In this document: positions 1 through 8,876 of the stretch, in pieces | Numbering within the stretch: position 1 is the first letter of the stretch | Layout of the letters: every line of letters starts with the position of its first letter | Assembly: GCA_002399405.1 (NCBI GenBank) | Contig: DHDP01000002.1 | Coordinates: 124,001-188,000 of the forward strand | Source of the DNA: Treponema sp. UBA4873 | GTDB taxonomy: Bacteria; Spirochaetota; Spirochaetia; Treponematales; Treponemataceae | Direction: 5' to 3' | Length of the DNA: 64,000 nt | The notes under the pieces: model-generated | Seen by the model: the letters and a program-made list of their open reading frames with translations, nothing else | The model's database searches: none | What the model was told of the DNA's origin: nothing | Translations under genes and position numbers: made by a program

Positions 1-1890
1 TTCCTGCTGTGCCACAGCCTGCGTAAGCGTGTAAATCCGGTTGAATTTTTCCTGAAGTACGGCGGATGATTCCGCAACATCCTGTATGCTCTTCAAAACA
101 TTCTTCAGATTCGTCGTAATCGATTTCCCCTGCTTGTTTGAATCCTCCGCAAGTTTTCTGATTTCATCTGCAACGACCGCAAATCCCTGCCCCGATGTTC
201 CCGCGTGAGCCGCTTCAATAGCCGCATTCATTGCAAGCAGGTTTGTCTGGCTTGCAATGTTCTGAATAATTTTACTTGCTTCAAGAAGCGATTTCGACTG
301 CTGTAGAATTTTCCCGGCAGACTCACTCGATTTTCCTATGTCCTGTTTCCCCTGTTCCGACGCGTCCTCAAGAGATTTTATCGTCGTACCGTTTTTTTCA
401 AGGATTTTTGTCACCGAACGTATATTTGCAACCATTTCCTCAATAGCCGCCGATGATTCGACAACGCTTGAAGACTGATTCTCGATGCTCTTCACAAACC
501 GCCCGAGGTCCGTATTTATCTGTTCTACCGATCCCGTCGTCTTCCGCACGCTGTCGTTATGCTGCTGTATCTGCAGGTCGACGCTGTCGATGTTCGACTT
601 TATCTGATTGGCGGCAGCGGCAGTATTATTCATGTTGCCCGCAAGCGTCGAAGCGGACAGCTCCATCGCATTCGTCTCACTTTTTACGGCCCTGACCGAT
701 TCCTGAATTTTCTCAATCGTCTGATTGAAATACGTATACATCTCGCCGAGTTCGTCCGTCCTTGCAATCTTCATCCGCACCGTCAGATCGCCGTCTCCCT
801 GCGCAATGTTCTTCATCGCGGCGGCGCCCTGCCTTATTTTTTTTACCGTCGATCTGATTGTAAGACTTGTTAACACAAGGGCTACGGCCGTTGCGGTAAC
901 AAATATCAGCAGTATGGTTCGTATGATTGCGAGAGAATCCGCGTCGATTTCCCGTTCGGGTACGTTTATCCCCATGAACCAGACCTGGTCCGCCTCAAGG
1001 ACTTTGAAGGGAACATAATACTTCAGTATTTTCCGTCCGTTCTCACGTGCGGAAATTTTGAACGATTTCATATCGGTCTCACTCTTCGTAAACAATCCTG
1101 TCGTACGGTAGTCCGAAAAAGCCGGAAGCCGTTCCCCCTCCAAAGAGGCATCCTTATCGACGGCAACGATTCCGCCCGCGGAAATCAGCGAAATATAACC
1201 GCTCGAATAAAGCGACACGCTGCTGAGCAGTTCGGTCAGTTTATCCATCGCCATGTCGATGCCGATAACGCCGACTGCCTTTCCCGCCTTATTGCGGATG
1301 GGGAACGCAACGCCCGACACGAGCATCAGCTTACCGTCCACTTCATATCTTTTGGGATCGATAAGAACGCCTTTTTTACTCTTCAGAGGATATTCGTACC
1401 ATGAGCTTCCTCCGTACGCGGTAAGCGCCGTGCATGAAATTTTCCCTGCGGTCTTCGTCCAGTACGGGATAAACCGCCCCGTACCGTCGTGGTTCTCCGT
1501 TCCCGCGTATTCATCATCCATTCCGTCGAGCGCATCGGGCTCCCAGCACGTCCATGCATCGACGAACGTGTCGTTCTTTTCAAGCGTCTCCTCCAGAATC
1601 CGGTTAATATATCCGCGCCTGTCCGCCGCGGAAATCGCTTCAAAATTCGCGGCCGCTACGGCAAGCGACCGGCACGTGCTGTATTCATTCGCAAGTATGT
1701 TCGAAGTTTTTTCCAGATAATGAGAAGTCGTCTCGTCAAGATATTTATCCGAAAGCTTATTAAAAGTCGTGCTGACATTTCTGCCGAGAAACAAACCGCT
1801 GACGACAAGCGTCAGTACAAGTGCCGTACCAAGCAGAAAAATCATTTCACGGCGAATACTGCCCGTAATCCATTTTCCGGCTGCACCCAT
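1..1890 (-). CDS. Methyl-accepting chemotaxis protein, C-terminus beyond window
   Basis: Chemoreceptor read on the minus strand from an ATG at 1888-1890, preceded by a strong GGGGGAGGAG ribosome site. It continues past base 1, so 630 codons are visible and the C-terminus is missing. The N-terminus has a short basic stretch and a membrane helix, then a periplasmic region of about 250 residues with dCache/PDC-like features (conserved VIGID near the end of the fold). A second membrane helix, a HAMP-like linker and a long coiled-coil signalling domain follow. The signalling tip reads NIASQTNLLAMNAAIEAAHAG then GQGFAVVADEIRKLAE, which is diagnostic for MCPs. Unlike the neighbouring receptor at 3690, it lacks an obvious amino-acid-binding RxW plus PYxD signature, so its ligand cannot be guessed. 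It would act in the polar CheA/CheW array. Confidence 0.93.
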   Translation of the reverse strand, partial: MGAAGKWITGSIRREMIFLLGTALVLTLVVSGLFLGRNVSTTFNKLSDKYLDETTSHYLEKTSNILANEYSTCRSLAVAAANFEAISAADRRGYINRILEETLEKNDTFVDAWTCWEPDALDGMDDEYAGTENHDGTGRFIPYWTKTAGKISCTALTAYGGSSWYEYPLKSKKGVLIDPKRYEVDGKLMLVSGVAFPIRNKAGKAVGVIGIDMAMDKLTELLSSVSLYSSGYISLISAGGIVAVDKDASLEGERLPAFSDYRTTGLFTKSETDMKSFKISARENGRKILKYYVPFKVLEADQVWFMGINVPEREIDADSLAIIRTILLIFVTATAVALVLTSLTIRSTVKKIRQGAAAMKNIAQGDGDLTVRMKIARTDELGEMYTYFNQTIEKIQESVRAVKSETNAMELSASTLAGNMNNTAAAANQIKSNIDSVDLQIQQHNDSVRKTTGSVEQINTDLGRFVKSIENQSSSVVESSAAIEEMVANIRSVTKILEKNGTTIKSLEDASEQGKQDIGKSSESAGKILQQSKSLLEASKIIQNIASQTNLLAMNAAIEAAHAGTSGQGFAVVADEIRKLAEDSNKQGKSITTNLKNVLKSIQDVAESSAVLQEKFNRIYTLTQAVAQQE

Positions 1891-2052
1891 ACTCCTCCCC
1901 CATAAAAATTAGTACCGAAGTTCAAAATCTTTTCAGACAGGTTATCAGAAAGGCATACTATTGTAAAGTTTTTATCTGATTAATTTTTTCTGTTTTTTTG
2001 TACACAGCACGGACAAAACAATTTTTTCCCAATTTGACTATTGCAAAAAACA

Positions 2053-2956
2053 ATGTATCGTATACTCATATGCAAAAAAAAGGCGTTCTGTGCGTTCATC
2101 TGTTCAGCAGGTATATTTCTTCTCTCCGTTTTATGCATACTGATGTATGCACGGCAGCCTTGAAACGCCTGCTTCCGGTACGCGCACGGCAGAAGCGGAA
2201 GGGCTTGAAGGATGCCGCGATTATCTTCTGGGAAAATATCCGGAAATTATTTCCGCCGGAGTGTTTGAAACGGAGGGGAATCTTTCGACCGCCGCGAAAA
2301 TCACGCAGAAATGTCTCGACGAAATCAAAGACCTTGATCTTATTTACGTCACCGACTGATATGCACCGTCCGAAATTTCGAAAGTCGTTTCGGCGTTCAC
2401 CGCGCGGAAAGTCAAATTATTTATTTACGATGCGACGTCCGACAACATTGCACTGCCCAAAAACGGAACGGTGACGGCGCTTATCGAACAGAACCCGTAT
2501 ATGCAGACGTACAACGCGCTGATCAATCTGTATAATTTCCGGGAAACGTCGTGAACTCCTCCTTCCCCGAAATTATTTATGCAGCCTATTTATATAGACC
2601 TGAACAAATACCTGACATACCGGAACGACGAAAAAAATAAACGGGTAACGCGCGGGGAAGAACGCACGCTGTTTTCCGCTCCCGCTCCGAAGATATCGGA
2701 AAAGAAGTACCGGTTCGGCGTCATTATGCCGGAAAAAACGGGGTTTTTCGCCGGCCTTGCCGCAGGCGCCGAAGCCGCAGCCGAGGTTCTTAAAAAATCC
2801 GGCGTCGAGGTCGGAAACGGCAAACGATTTGCGCGGCATGGCCGTGAATCAGAATCTTGTGTCCTCACAGCTGTCGGTCGATTAAACCGCGCAGTCAAAA
2901 CGGTAAAACAGCCGGGAAAACAGTATGTGTTTGCCGCAACTTCGGATATACTGAGC
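2053..2956 (+). pseudogene. Decayed periplasmic sugar-binding-like protein (PBP1/LacI-type fold)
   Basis: No single open frame spans this stretch, but protein-like pieces lie in order. An ATG at 2053 opens a 36-residue signal/anchor sequence (hydrophobic FICSAGIFLLSVLCILMY) that stops at 2163. A second frame, 2164-2359, encodes the middle of a type-1 periplasmic-binding domain (GNLSTAAKITQKCLDEI, DLDLIYVTD). After an in-frame TGA the same frame continues to about 2551 (SEISKVVSAFTARKVKLF, NPYMQTYNALINLYNF). From 2579 another piece carries KYRFGVIMPEKTGFFAGLAAG, typical of the start of such a domain, so the parent protein may have had two binding domains. At least one frameshift and one nonsense codon are needed to join the pieces. 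A recent sequencing-error origin is unlikely because several lesions are present. Confidence 0.72.
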
Positions 2957-2958
2957 GC

Positions 2959-3507
2959 ATGAAATACTTCAAAAAACTCGCAGGGAAACATGTTTATCTT
3001 TCTCCGATGAACGCCGAAGACGCGGAAAAATACGTCGCATGGTTAAGCAGTGCGGAAACGACCGACGGACTCGGACAGACGGCAAACGTCGTGAGCCTTG
3101 AAGGCGAAAAGGAATGGATTACAAAAAACAGTTCCGAAAAGGAATTCGCAATCGTATTGAACGAAAACGACGCGCTCGTAGGAAACTGCGGATTCAACTG
3201 GACCGATCCCGCGAAACGCTCCGGTGAAATCGGCATATTTATCGGCGATAAAGAAAACCGCGGAAAAGGATACGGTTCGGAAGCAATCATGCTTCTGCTT
3301 GAATTCGGCTTCAACGTGCTCAATCTCCACAGCATAAGTCTCAACTTCTACTCTTTCAACGGACAGGCGTCTGCGTGTTACAAAAAATGCGGTTTCAGGG
3401 AAGCTGGCAGAAAACGCGAGGCGTATTTCTGCAACGGAAAATATCACGATATTCTCACGATGGACATTCTTGAAGACGAATTCAGGAATGAGACCGGCCG
3501 GCCGTAA
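2959..3507 (+). CDS. GNAT-family N-acetyltransferase (RimJ/RimL-like)
   Basis: Encodes 182 residues. The protein begins with KLAGKHVYLSPMNAEDAEKY, the usual first strand and helix of RimJ/RimL-type GNATs. It contains the acetyl-CoA pyrophosphate loop RGKGYGSEA near residue 95 and the C-terminal ACYKKCGFREAGRKR block, so it should transfer acetyl groups from acetyl-CoA to an amine. The substrate (protein N-terminus, small amine or polyamine) cannot be told from sequence. The start ATG at 2959 overlaps the end of the decayed binding-protein remnant, and no clear ribosome site is visible, so expression may be low. It lies convergent to the chemoreceptor at 3690. Confidence 0.85.
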   Translation: MKYFKKLAGKHVYLSPMNAEDAEKYVAWLSSAETTDGLGQTANVVSLEGEKEWITKNSSEKEFAIVLNENDALVGNCGFNWTDPAKRSGEIGIFIGDKENRGKGYGSEAIMLLLEFGFNVLNLHSISLNFYSFNGQASACYKKCGFREAGRKREAYFCNGKYHDILTMDILEDEFRNETGRP

Positions 3508-3525
3508 TTGTGCGGAAGTACTCAC

Positions 3526-3705
3526 ATGATTCCCTCGCGAAAAGAAGCAGAGCGGCTCCTTAAAGAGTCCGCAGAAATGAATCCGCGGTACGGCAGCTAT
3601 CCGGAAAGCAAGTGGAAGGAAAATTTCAGACTCAGAGACTATTTTGAACAAAAGACGGGAAAGACGCTCAACGAAATACTGCTGCCTGATCATACCTTAA
3701 ATTGA
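3526..3705 (+). CDS. Small hypothetical protein, possibly truncated
   Basis: A 59-residue frame starting at an ATG 18 bases after the upstream acetyltransferase stop. The first 20 or so residues (IPSRKEAERLLKESAEMNP) resemble the opening of HD-domain phosphohydrolases, but the HD catalytic region is absent. The remainder (SKWKENFRLRDYFEQKTGKT) is a charged helix I do not recognise. It overlaps the 3' end of the convergent chemoreceptor gene by 16 bases. It may be an internally deleted remnant rather than a working gene. There is no good ribosome site. Confidence 0.4.
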   Translation: MIPSRKEAERLLKESAEMNPRYGSYPESKWKENFRLRDYFEQKTGKTLNEILLPDHTLN

Positions 3706-5765
3706 TCTATCTCGCTGCCAATCTTTTTTATTGCATCCCGCACTTTTCCGGAAATTTCAGATAGTGCCGCCCCCGTTGTATTGATATCCTTTGCACCGAT
3801 CGACATTTCCCTCATACTGCTCCTGATTACTGATGTCGCATCCTGCAGATGCTGTATTTCGTCAAGAATTGCTTTGTTCCCGGCGGACATTTCGCGGGAA
3901 GCGGTGTGGACTTCCACCGTGCTGTCGTTCATAAGTTTCAGAGACTGACTTATCTGCTTTGAGCCTTCCTGCTGTTCCTGCATGGCATTCTTTACCTGCT
4001 GCACAAGCTCGTCGGTTGCCTTAATCAGTCCGCTGACCTGCGTAAAACTCTCGCTGCTTTCCTTTGAGGCCTGCACAACGGATGTGATCGCCGCCTGTAT
4101 CTTTTTAAGTTCGGAACCGATCGTTTTTGATTCGGCCGTCGATGTTTCGGAAAGTTTTCTGATTTCATCGGCTACGACGCTGAAACCTCTGCCGGCATCA
4201 CCGGCGTGTGCCGCCTCTATAGCTGCGTTCATTGCAAGCAGATTTGTCTGGCTTGCTATGCTCGCAATTACTTTGTTTGCATCCTGAAGCGTCTTGGACT
4301 GTGCCTCGATCTGGGAAATGCGCTCTTCCGCCGACTTCTGCCGTTCAACACCGGTACCGGCGTTTTCCTCAAGCTGACTGAATGAACCTGCCATTTTATC
4401 CATAGACATGTTCACCGCCGATATATTGGCGATCATTTCCTCTACTGCAGTGCTTGCCTGTGTTACGCCGGACGACTGATTGTCTATCATGTGTTCAAGG
4501 CCGCTGATGTTCTCCGCGATTTCCGCAACGGCGGCAGACGTCTGTTCGACGGACTTCGACTGACTGTCGACCTGGGAACCGGCGCTTTCAATATTTGCCA
4601 GTATTTCCGTAATTGAACTTGTCGTCTCCTGAATGTGCCTGTCGAGTTCCAGTTCCACAGTCGAAAGATCATTTTTTGAGTTTGTAATATCGGATATGAT
4701 ACGATGAAGCTTTTCTACAAATTTATTAAATCCGTTGACAAGACTGCCGATTTCGTCTTTCGCCTTTATTGTAATGCGGTTGGTCAGATCCGCATTCCCC
4801 TCGGCGATACCGTTGACGGCTCTGTCGACGGTCTGAATCGGACGCACAATCTGTTTTGCAATCAGCACTGCAATGATAAGCGATACAACTATACCAAGGA
4901 GTGCGAACAGGACTATGACAAGAATGTTCTGCGTTATGGATGCGTACAGTTCTTTTTCCGGACCGACAGTTACGAACGTCCATCCGCTTGTATCCGAAAC
5001 CTTTCCGGCGGCGAAATACAGTCCGTGTCCCGCATTCAGCCTTACAAAAACTTTTTCGCCGTGTATTTCTTTCCGGTACTGTTCAAGACCGTATTCCTCG
5101 AAAAAATCCGTTGATAGTACTTTACTCCGGTCGCTGTTCGTTATGTATTTTCCGTTCGTATCGAGCAGAAATGACTTTCCCGACGGAGAAAGTACAATAC
5201 CCGAAATCATGTCCATAAGTTTCGTAAGCTGAATGTCAAGACCGACGACACCTTTGAACGTTCCGTCAATCGTTACTCCCTGGACGACCGTTGCAACAAG
5301 CGCTTTCGTCACCATATCCATATAGGGGTCGGAAACAGCGACATCGGATGCACTTTGTCCGGCTTTGAACCAGGCTCTCGTTGTCTGGTCATAATCGGCA
5401 GGCGGCTCCCAATGATCGCTGGAGTAGAAAAAACCGCCGTCCTTGTACGGCTGCGTGCCGGAATAATAAAGTTCAGAGAAAAAACTTTCACCCTGCAGCG
5501 TCCGGGCGAACATTTTCTCACAGTTCTGCCGTACAAGCTGCTGTGTTTCAATATAGTGATTGACCGATTTTACAATATTTTCAGGTTTACTTAGAAACAG
5601 ATTCACATCCGAACACGCCTGCGTTACGATATCGTCCGCGTCTGATTTTATATCTGCGAGCAGCTTTGACGATTCCAGTTTTATAACCGGCCCGGAAACG
5701 ATCAGCACGGAAAAAAGAACGATCAGGCTGTGACTTACAATAAGTTTCTGTTTTATACTTTTCAT
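3690..5765 (-). CDS. Methyl-accepting chemotaxis protein with dCache domain
   Basis: A complete 691-residue chemoreceptor. It has an N-terminal membrane helix (about 8-28), a periplasmic double-Cache domain (about 40-270), a second helix (about 280-305), HAMP (about 306-360) and a long signalling coiled coil. The coil tip reads IASQTNLLAMNAAIEAAHAG followed by GRGFSVVADEIRKLSE. In the Cache domain the order Y...TTRAWF...SDPYMD...GLD matches the known amino-acid-binding motif of dCache_1 receptors, so an amino-acid ligand is a reasonable inference. There is no C-terminal pentapeptide for CheR tethering; the protein ends IDQFKV. The gene is convergent with the small frame at 3526 and divergent from the MATE gene at 5887. 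Confidence 0.95.
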   Translation of the reverse strand: MKSIKQKLIVSHSLIVLFSVLIVSGPVIKLESSKLLADIKSDADDIVTQACSDVNLFLSKPENIVKSVNHYIETQQLVRQNCEKMFARTLQGESFFSELYYSGTQPYKDGGFFYSSDHWEPPADYDQTTRAWFKAGQSASDVAVSDPYMDMVTKALVATVVQGVTIDGTFKGVVGLDIQLTKLMDMISGIVLSPSGKSFLLDTNGKYITNSDRSKVLSTDFFEEYGLEQYRKEIHGEKVFVRLNAGHGLYFAAGKVSDTSGWTFVTVGPEKELYASITQNILVIVLFALLGIVVSLIIAVLIAKQIVRPIQTVDRAVNGIAEGNADLTNRITIKAKDEIGSLVNGFNKFVEKLHRIISDITNSKNDLSTVELELDRHIQETTSSITEILANIESAGSQVDSQSKSVEQTSAAVAEIAENISGLEHMIDNQSSGVTQASTAVEEMIANISAVNMSMDKMAGSFSQLEENAGTGVERQKSAEERISQIEAQSKTLQDANKVIASIASQTNLLAMNAAIEAAHAGDAGRGFSVVADEIRKLSETSTAESKTIGSELKKIQAAITSVVQASKESSESFTQVSGLIKATDELVQQVKNAMQEQQEGSKQISQSLKLMNDSTVEVHTASREMSAGNKAILDEIQHLQDATSVIRSSMREMSIGAKDINTTGAALSEISGKVRDAIKKIGSEIDQFKV

Positions 5766-5848
5766 TTATGACCTCTGAATGTATTTTTATGATACATGAT
5801 TATAAAAACCACGGAATATACATGTCAATCTTTTTTATGCATAATTCA

Positions 5849-5877
5849 TTGCACGCAAAGTCACCGTTCACTACAAT
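5849..5877 (+). promoter_or_regulatory. Promoter candidate for MATE gene, very short leader
   Basis: TTGCAC (5849-5854) and TACAAT (5872-5877) are separated by exactly 17 bases, and the ATG of the MATE gene follows 9 bases after the -10 hexamer. Transcription would start only about 2-4 bases before the start codon, and no ribosome site is visible. This suggests leaderless or near-leaderless translation. Confidence 0.5.
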
Positions 5878-5886
5878 ACCTCTATT

Positions 5887-7230
5887 ATGTCAGGCTCTGA
5901 AATAAAAACAACGGATATGACTTCCGGCGGCATTACGGGACAGTTGATACGGTTCTCGCTCCCGCTTCTTGCCGGCAATCTTTTCGAGCAGCTGTACAAC
6001 ACGGTGGACAGCATAGTCGTGGGTAATTATGTCGGGAAAGAAGCGCTCGCCGCGGTCGGTTCCACGACGTGTCTTATAAACACACTCATAGGATTTTTTC
6101 TGGGGCTGGCGGCAGGAACCAGCGTGGTCATTTCGCAGTATTTCGGCGCGCATGACTTTAAAAATCTGAGCAAAACCGTTCACACAATGGTTGCAGGAAC
6201 ACTCATCCTCGGCGTTGCCTTTACTATAGTCGGCATTGTCTGCTCTCCTGTCATGCTCCGCCTCATGGCCACTCCCGACGACGTTATTGTAAACGCGACA
6301 GTCTATCTGCGCATTTACTTTGCGGGAGTTCTTGCGCTCATGATATACAACACCGGCGCCGGCATTCTCCGCGCAGTCGGCGATTCGAAACGGCCGCTGT
6401 TCTTTCTCATAGTTTCTTCGCTCATAAACGTCGTGCTTGATTTGGTATTTGTCGTCAAATTTCACTGGGGAATAGCAGGTGCCGCATACGCAACAATAAT
6501 AGCCGAATCGATTTCCGCCGTAATGGTGCTTTTTATTCTCATGCACACGAAAGAATGCTACAAACTGCAGATATCCGCGCTGCGCATTGACGGCGCCATA
6601 CTGCGAAGAATACTTGCAGTAGGACTGCCCAGCGGTATTCAGCAGGCGGTGACGGCGTTTTCAAACACCTTCGTCCAGGCATACATAAACGGGTTCGGCT
6701 CTTCGTGCATGGCCGGCTGGGCTTCGTACGGAAAAATAGACCAGTTCGTGCTTCTTCCCATGCAGAGCCTTTCTCTCGCTTCCACGACGTTCGTCGGACA
6801 GAATTACGGTGCGCACAATATAAAGCGCGTCAAACGAGGCATCAGAATTTCACTCACCGCCTCCGTTGTGATCACAGGCCTTCTCGCCGTACCGCTCATC
6901 GTGTTCGCAAGGCAGCTCGTCTCCCTGTTCAACAGAGAAGACGACGTGCTCTATTACGGCATATTTTTCCTGCGCGTCAGCTCGCCGTTCTATATTCTCT
7001 GCTGTGTAAACCAGATTTATGCGGGCGCTCTGCGCGGTCTGGGCGACGCCGCCGTGCCTATGGGAATCATGATCGGCTCGTTCGTCGTATTCCGTCAGAT
7101 ATACCTGTTCACCGTGACGCATCTGACGTCGTCGTTCTATCCGGTATCGGTCGCCTATCCGGTGGGCTGGGTCGTCTGCAGCGCCGTCATGTTTCTGCAT
7201 TACCGCCGTTACATGAAGCGGTTCCCGTAA
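5887..7230 (+). CDS. MATE-family multidrug/toxin efflux protein
   Basis: A 447-residue polytopic membrane protein with the twelve-helix, two-bundle pattern of MATE exporters (DinF/NorM group). The N-terminal GQLIRFSLPLLAGNLFEQLY and the NTVDSIVVGNYVGKEALAAVG segment are characteristic, as is the FVGQNYGAHN motif in the second bundle. It exports organic cations or metabolites in exchange for Na+ or H+; the substrate is unknown. It lies just upstream of the two-component/ABC-like set at 7290, from which it is separated by 59 bases with its own promoter-like sequence, so co-transcription is not required. Confidence 0.93.
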   Translation: MSGSEIKTTDMTSGGITGQLIRFSLPLLAGNLFEQLYNTVDSIVVGNYVGKEALAAVGSTTCLINTLIGFFLGLAAGTSVVISQYFGAHDFKNLSKTVHTMVAGTLILGVAFTIVGIVCSPVMLRLMATPDDVIVNATVYLRIYFAGVLALMIYNTGAGILRAVGDSKRPLFFLIVSSLINVVLDLVFVVKFHWGIAGAAYATIIAESISAVMVLFILMHTKECYKLQISALRIDGAILRRILAVGLPSGIQQAVTAFSNTFVQAYINGFGSSCMAGWASYGKIDQFVLLPMQSLSLASTTFVGQNYGAHNIKRVKRGIRISLTASVVITGLLAVPLIVFARQLVSLFNREDDVLYYGIFFLRVSSPFYILCCVNQIYAGALRGLGDAAVPMGIMIGSFVVFRQIYLFTVTHLTSSFYPVSVAYPVGWVVCSAVMFLHYRRYMKRFP

Positions 7231-7289
7231 AATCCGCCGGATAACGGCATATGGCGGACGGCGGTATAACATAGTATACTTTAAGCGGT

Positions 7290-8876
7290 ATGAAGAATCT
7301 CCGCGTATTGATTGTCGACGACGAAAACCGCATAGCTCAATTGATTTCAAAGCTGATACACTGGGAAGAGAACGGGCTTGTACCGGCGGGGATATGCCTC
7401 GACGGACAGGAAGCGTACGAACGGATATCAGCCGGCGGTGCCGATATTGTCGTGACGGACATACGCATGCCCGTTATGGACGGTCTGGAACTTATCAGAC
7501 GCGTTCATGAAACGTCCGTAGATTCCGTACATTTTATTGTAATCAGCGGATACCGGGAATTCGAATACGCGCATACGGCGCTGAAGTACGGCGTAGAAGA
7601 TTATCTGCTCAAACCGGTCAACGAACACGAACTGAACGAAACTTTAAGCCGGCTGAGCAGGGCTTATTCGACCGAACAGGAGCAGATAAAAAAGGCGGAA
7701 AAGGACGAACAGGTAAAAAAGGAGCTTCTTTCACAGCGCGCTGCTGTATTTCTTGTCCGGAATAAAGCGGTTCCCTCGCTTGCGGAATTTAACCGGGAAT
7801 ACTCTCTTGCGCTGGAGGACACGCAGTTTCTTGCCGTATGCGCCCGGCTTGACAGACACGCGGCGGCGGAAATCGACACAATGCAGGACAGGCTTATCAT
7901 GCAGAATATTATACGGATGCTGACCGATAAATTCGCGCCTGTCGTCCTGAACCAGCTGCATACGGCCGACGATACCGGAACGATTTATTCGATATTCAAT
8001 TATACTGTCAGCGGAAGCGCCGCGGCTGTCCTGCCCGATGTATTCAACGAACTGAAGGAATACGTATACGCATTTTCACAGTATGAGCTCACGCTTGCCG
8101 CCGGCAGCGAAGAGCCGTTCTCCGGAATCAGCGAAAGCGTGCGCCGGGCAAAAGAAGGTATTCACGAACGGATTGTGTTCGGAACGGGCAGAATAATCAG
8201 TCTGCACGATCTTGAAATAAAACACGACGCGCTGCTTGAAGAAGACATCCTCGACACAATCAGATTAAAAACGGCAAACGCAGTGCAGTCGCTTTCTTCC
8301 GTCCAGCTTTCGCGCCTTATAGAAACTGTCTTTTCGGGGATAAAAGAAAAAAAACTATACAATGCCGACGCATACTACGAAACCGCCGATATGTTCGTCC
8401 GGTTTGTCTACGAACAGATGTCCGTATCTTCCCGGGAAGAACGGCTGCTTACCGATGAAATTCATTCCTGCTATTCCGTTGCGGATCTGGCCTCGCTGCT
8501 CAGGACGCGCCTGTGTGCAAAACTCGACGAACTGCGCGTGCAGAAACAGTCCCAGGCCGAAAAACCGATACGGGCTTCGAAGGAATACATCGAATCTCAC
8601 TACGCGGAAAAAATCACGCTTGAAGACGTCGCCGGAATTCTGAAACTGAATCCGAGTTATTTTTCGACACTATTTAAAAAGGAAACGGGCAGTAATTTTC
8701 TGGAATATGTTACCGGCGTGCGGATTGAAAAAGCAAAGCAGCTGCTCGTTTCAACGAACGACACAATGGCAGGTATAGCAGCAAAAGTCGGGTACGCCGA
8801 CACCCGCTATTTCAGTCAGTGTTTTGAAAAAACGGCGGGACTCAAGCCGTCAATATACAGGAAGCTGTATTCATGA
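7290..8876 (+). CDS. AraC-family response regulator (YesN-like)
   Basis: A 528-residue response regulator. The receiver domain (about 1-120) holds the acidic pair in LIVDDEN, the phospho-acceptor Asp in VVTDIRMPVMDG, the switch Ser in FIVISGY and the invariant Lys in YLLKPV, so it looks fully functional. A long linker of about 270 residues follows. A C-terminal AraC-type double helix-turn-helix (about 425-528; KITLEDVAGILKLNPSYFS and GYADTRYFSQCFEK) ends the protein. Its stop overlaps the start of the kinase gene (ATGA), showing translational coupling. A -10-like TATACT at 7275-7280 sits 9 bases before the ATG. The likely target is the sugar importer genes at 12144-15702 and its own operon (inference). 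Confidence 0.93.
   Translation: MKNLRVLIVDDENRIAQLISKLIHWEENGLVPAGICLDGQEAYERISAGGADIVVTDIRMPVMDGLELIRRVHETSVDSVHFIVISGYREFEYAHTALKYGVEDYLLKPVNEHELNETLSRLSRAYSTEQEQIKKAEKDEQVKKELLSQRAAVFLVRNKAVPSLAEFNREYSLALEDTQFLAVCARLDRHAAAEIDTMQDRLIMQNIIRMLTDKFAPVVLNQLHTADDTGTIYSIFNYTVSGSAAAVLPDVFNELKEYVYAFSQYELTLAAGSEEPFSGISESVRRAKEGIHERIVFGTGRIISLHDLEIKHDALLEEDILDTIRLKTANAVQSLSSVQLSRLIETVFSGIKEKKLYNADAYYETADMFVRFVYEQMSVSSREERLLTDEIHSCYSVADLASLLRTRLCAKLDELRVQKQSQAEKPIRASKEYIESHYAEKITLEDVAGILKLNPSYFSTLFKKETGSNFLEYVTGVRIEKAKQLLVSTNDTMAGIAAKVGYADTRYFSQCFEKTAGLKPSIYRKLYS

Noticed and set aside
1998..2474. 158-codon plus-strand frame overlapping the decayed binding protein
   Set aside because: Its translation is basic and repetitive (many Arg, Lys, Ser) with no domain; the binding-protein fragments lie in the other two frames.
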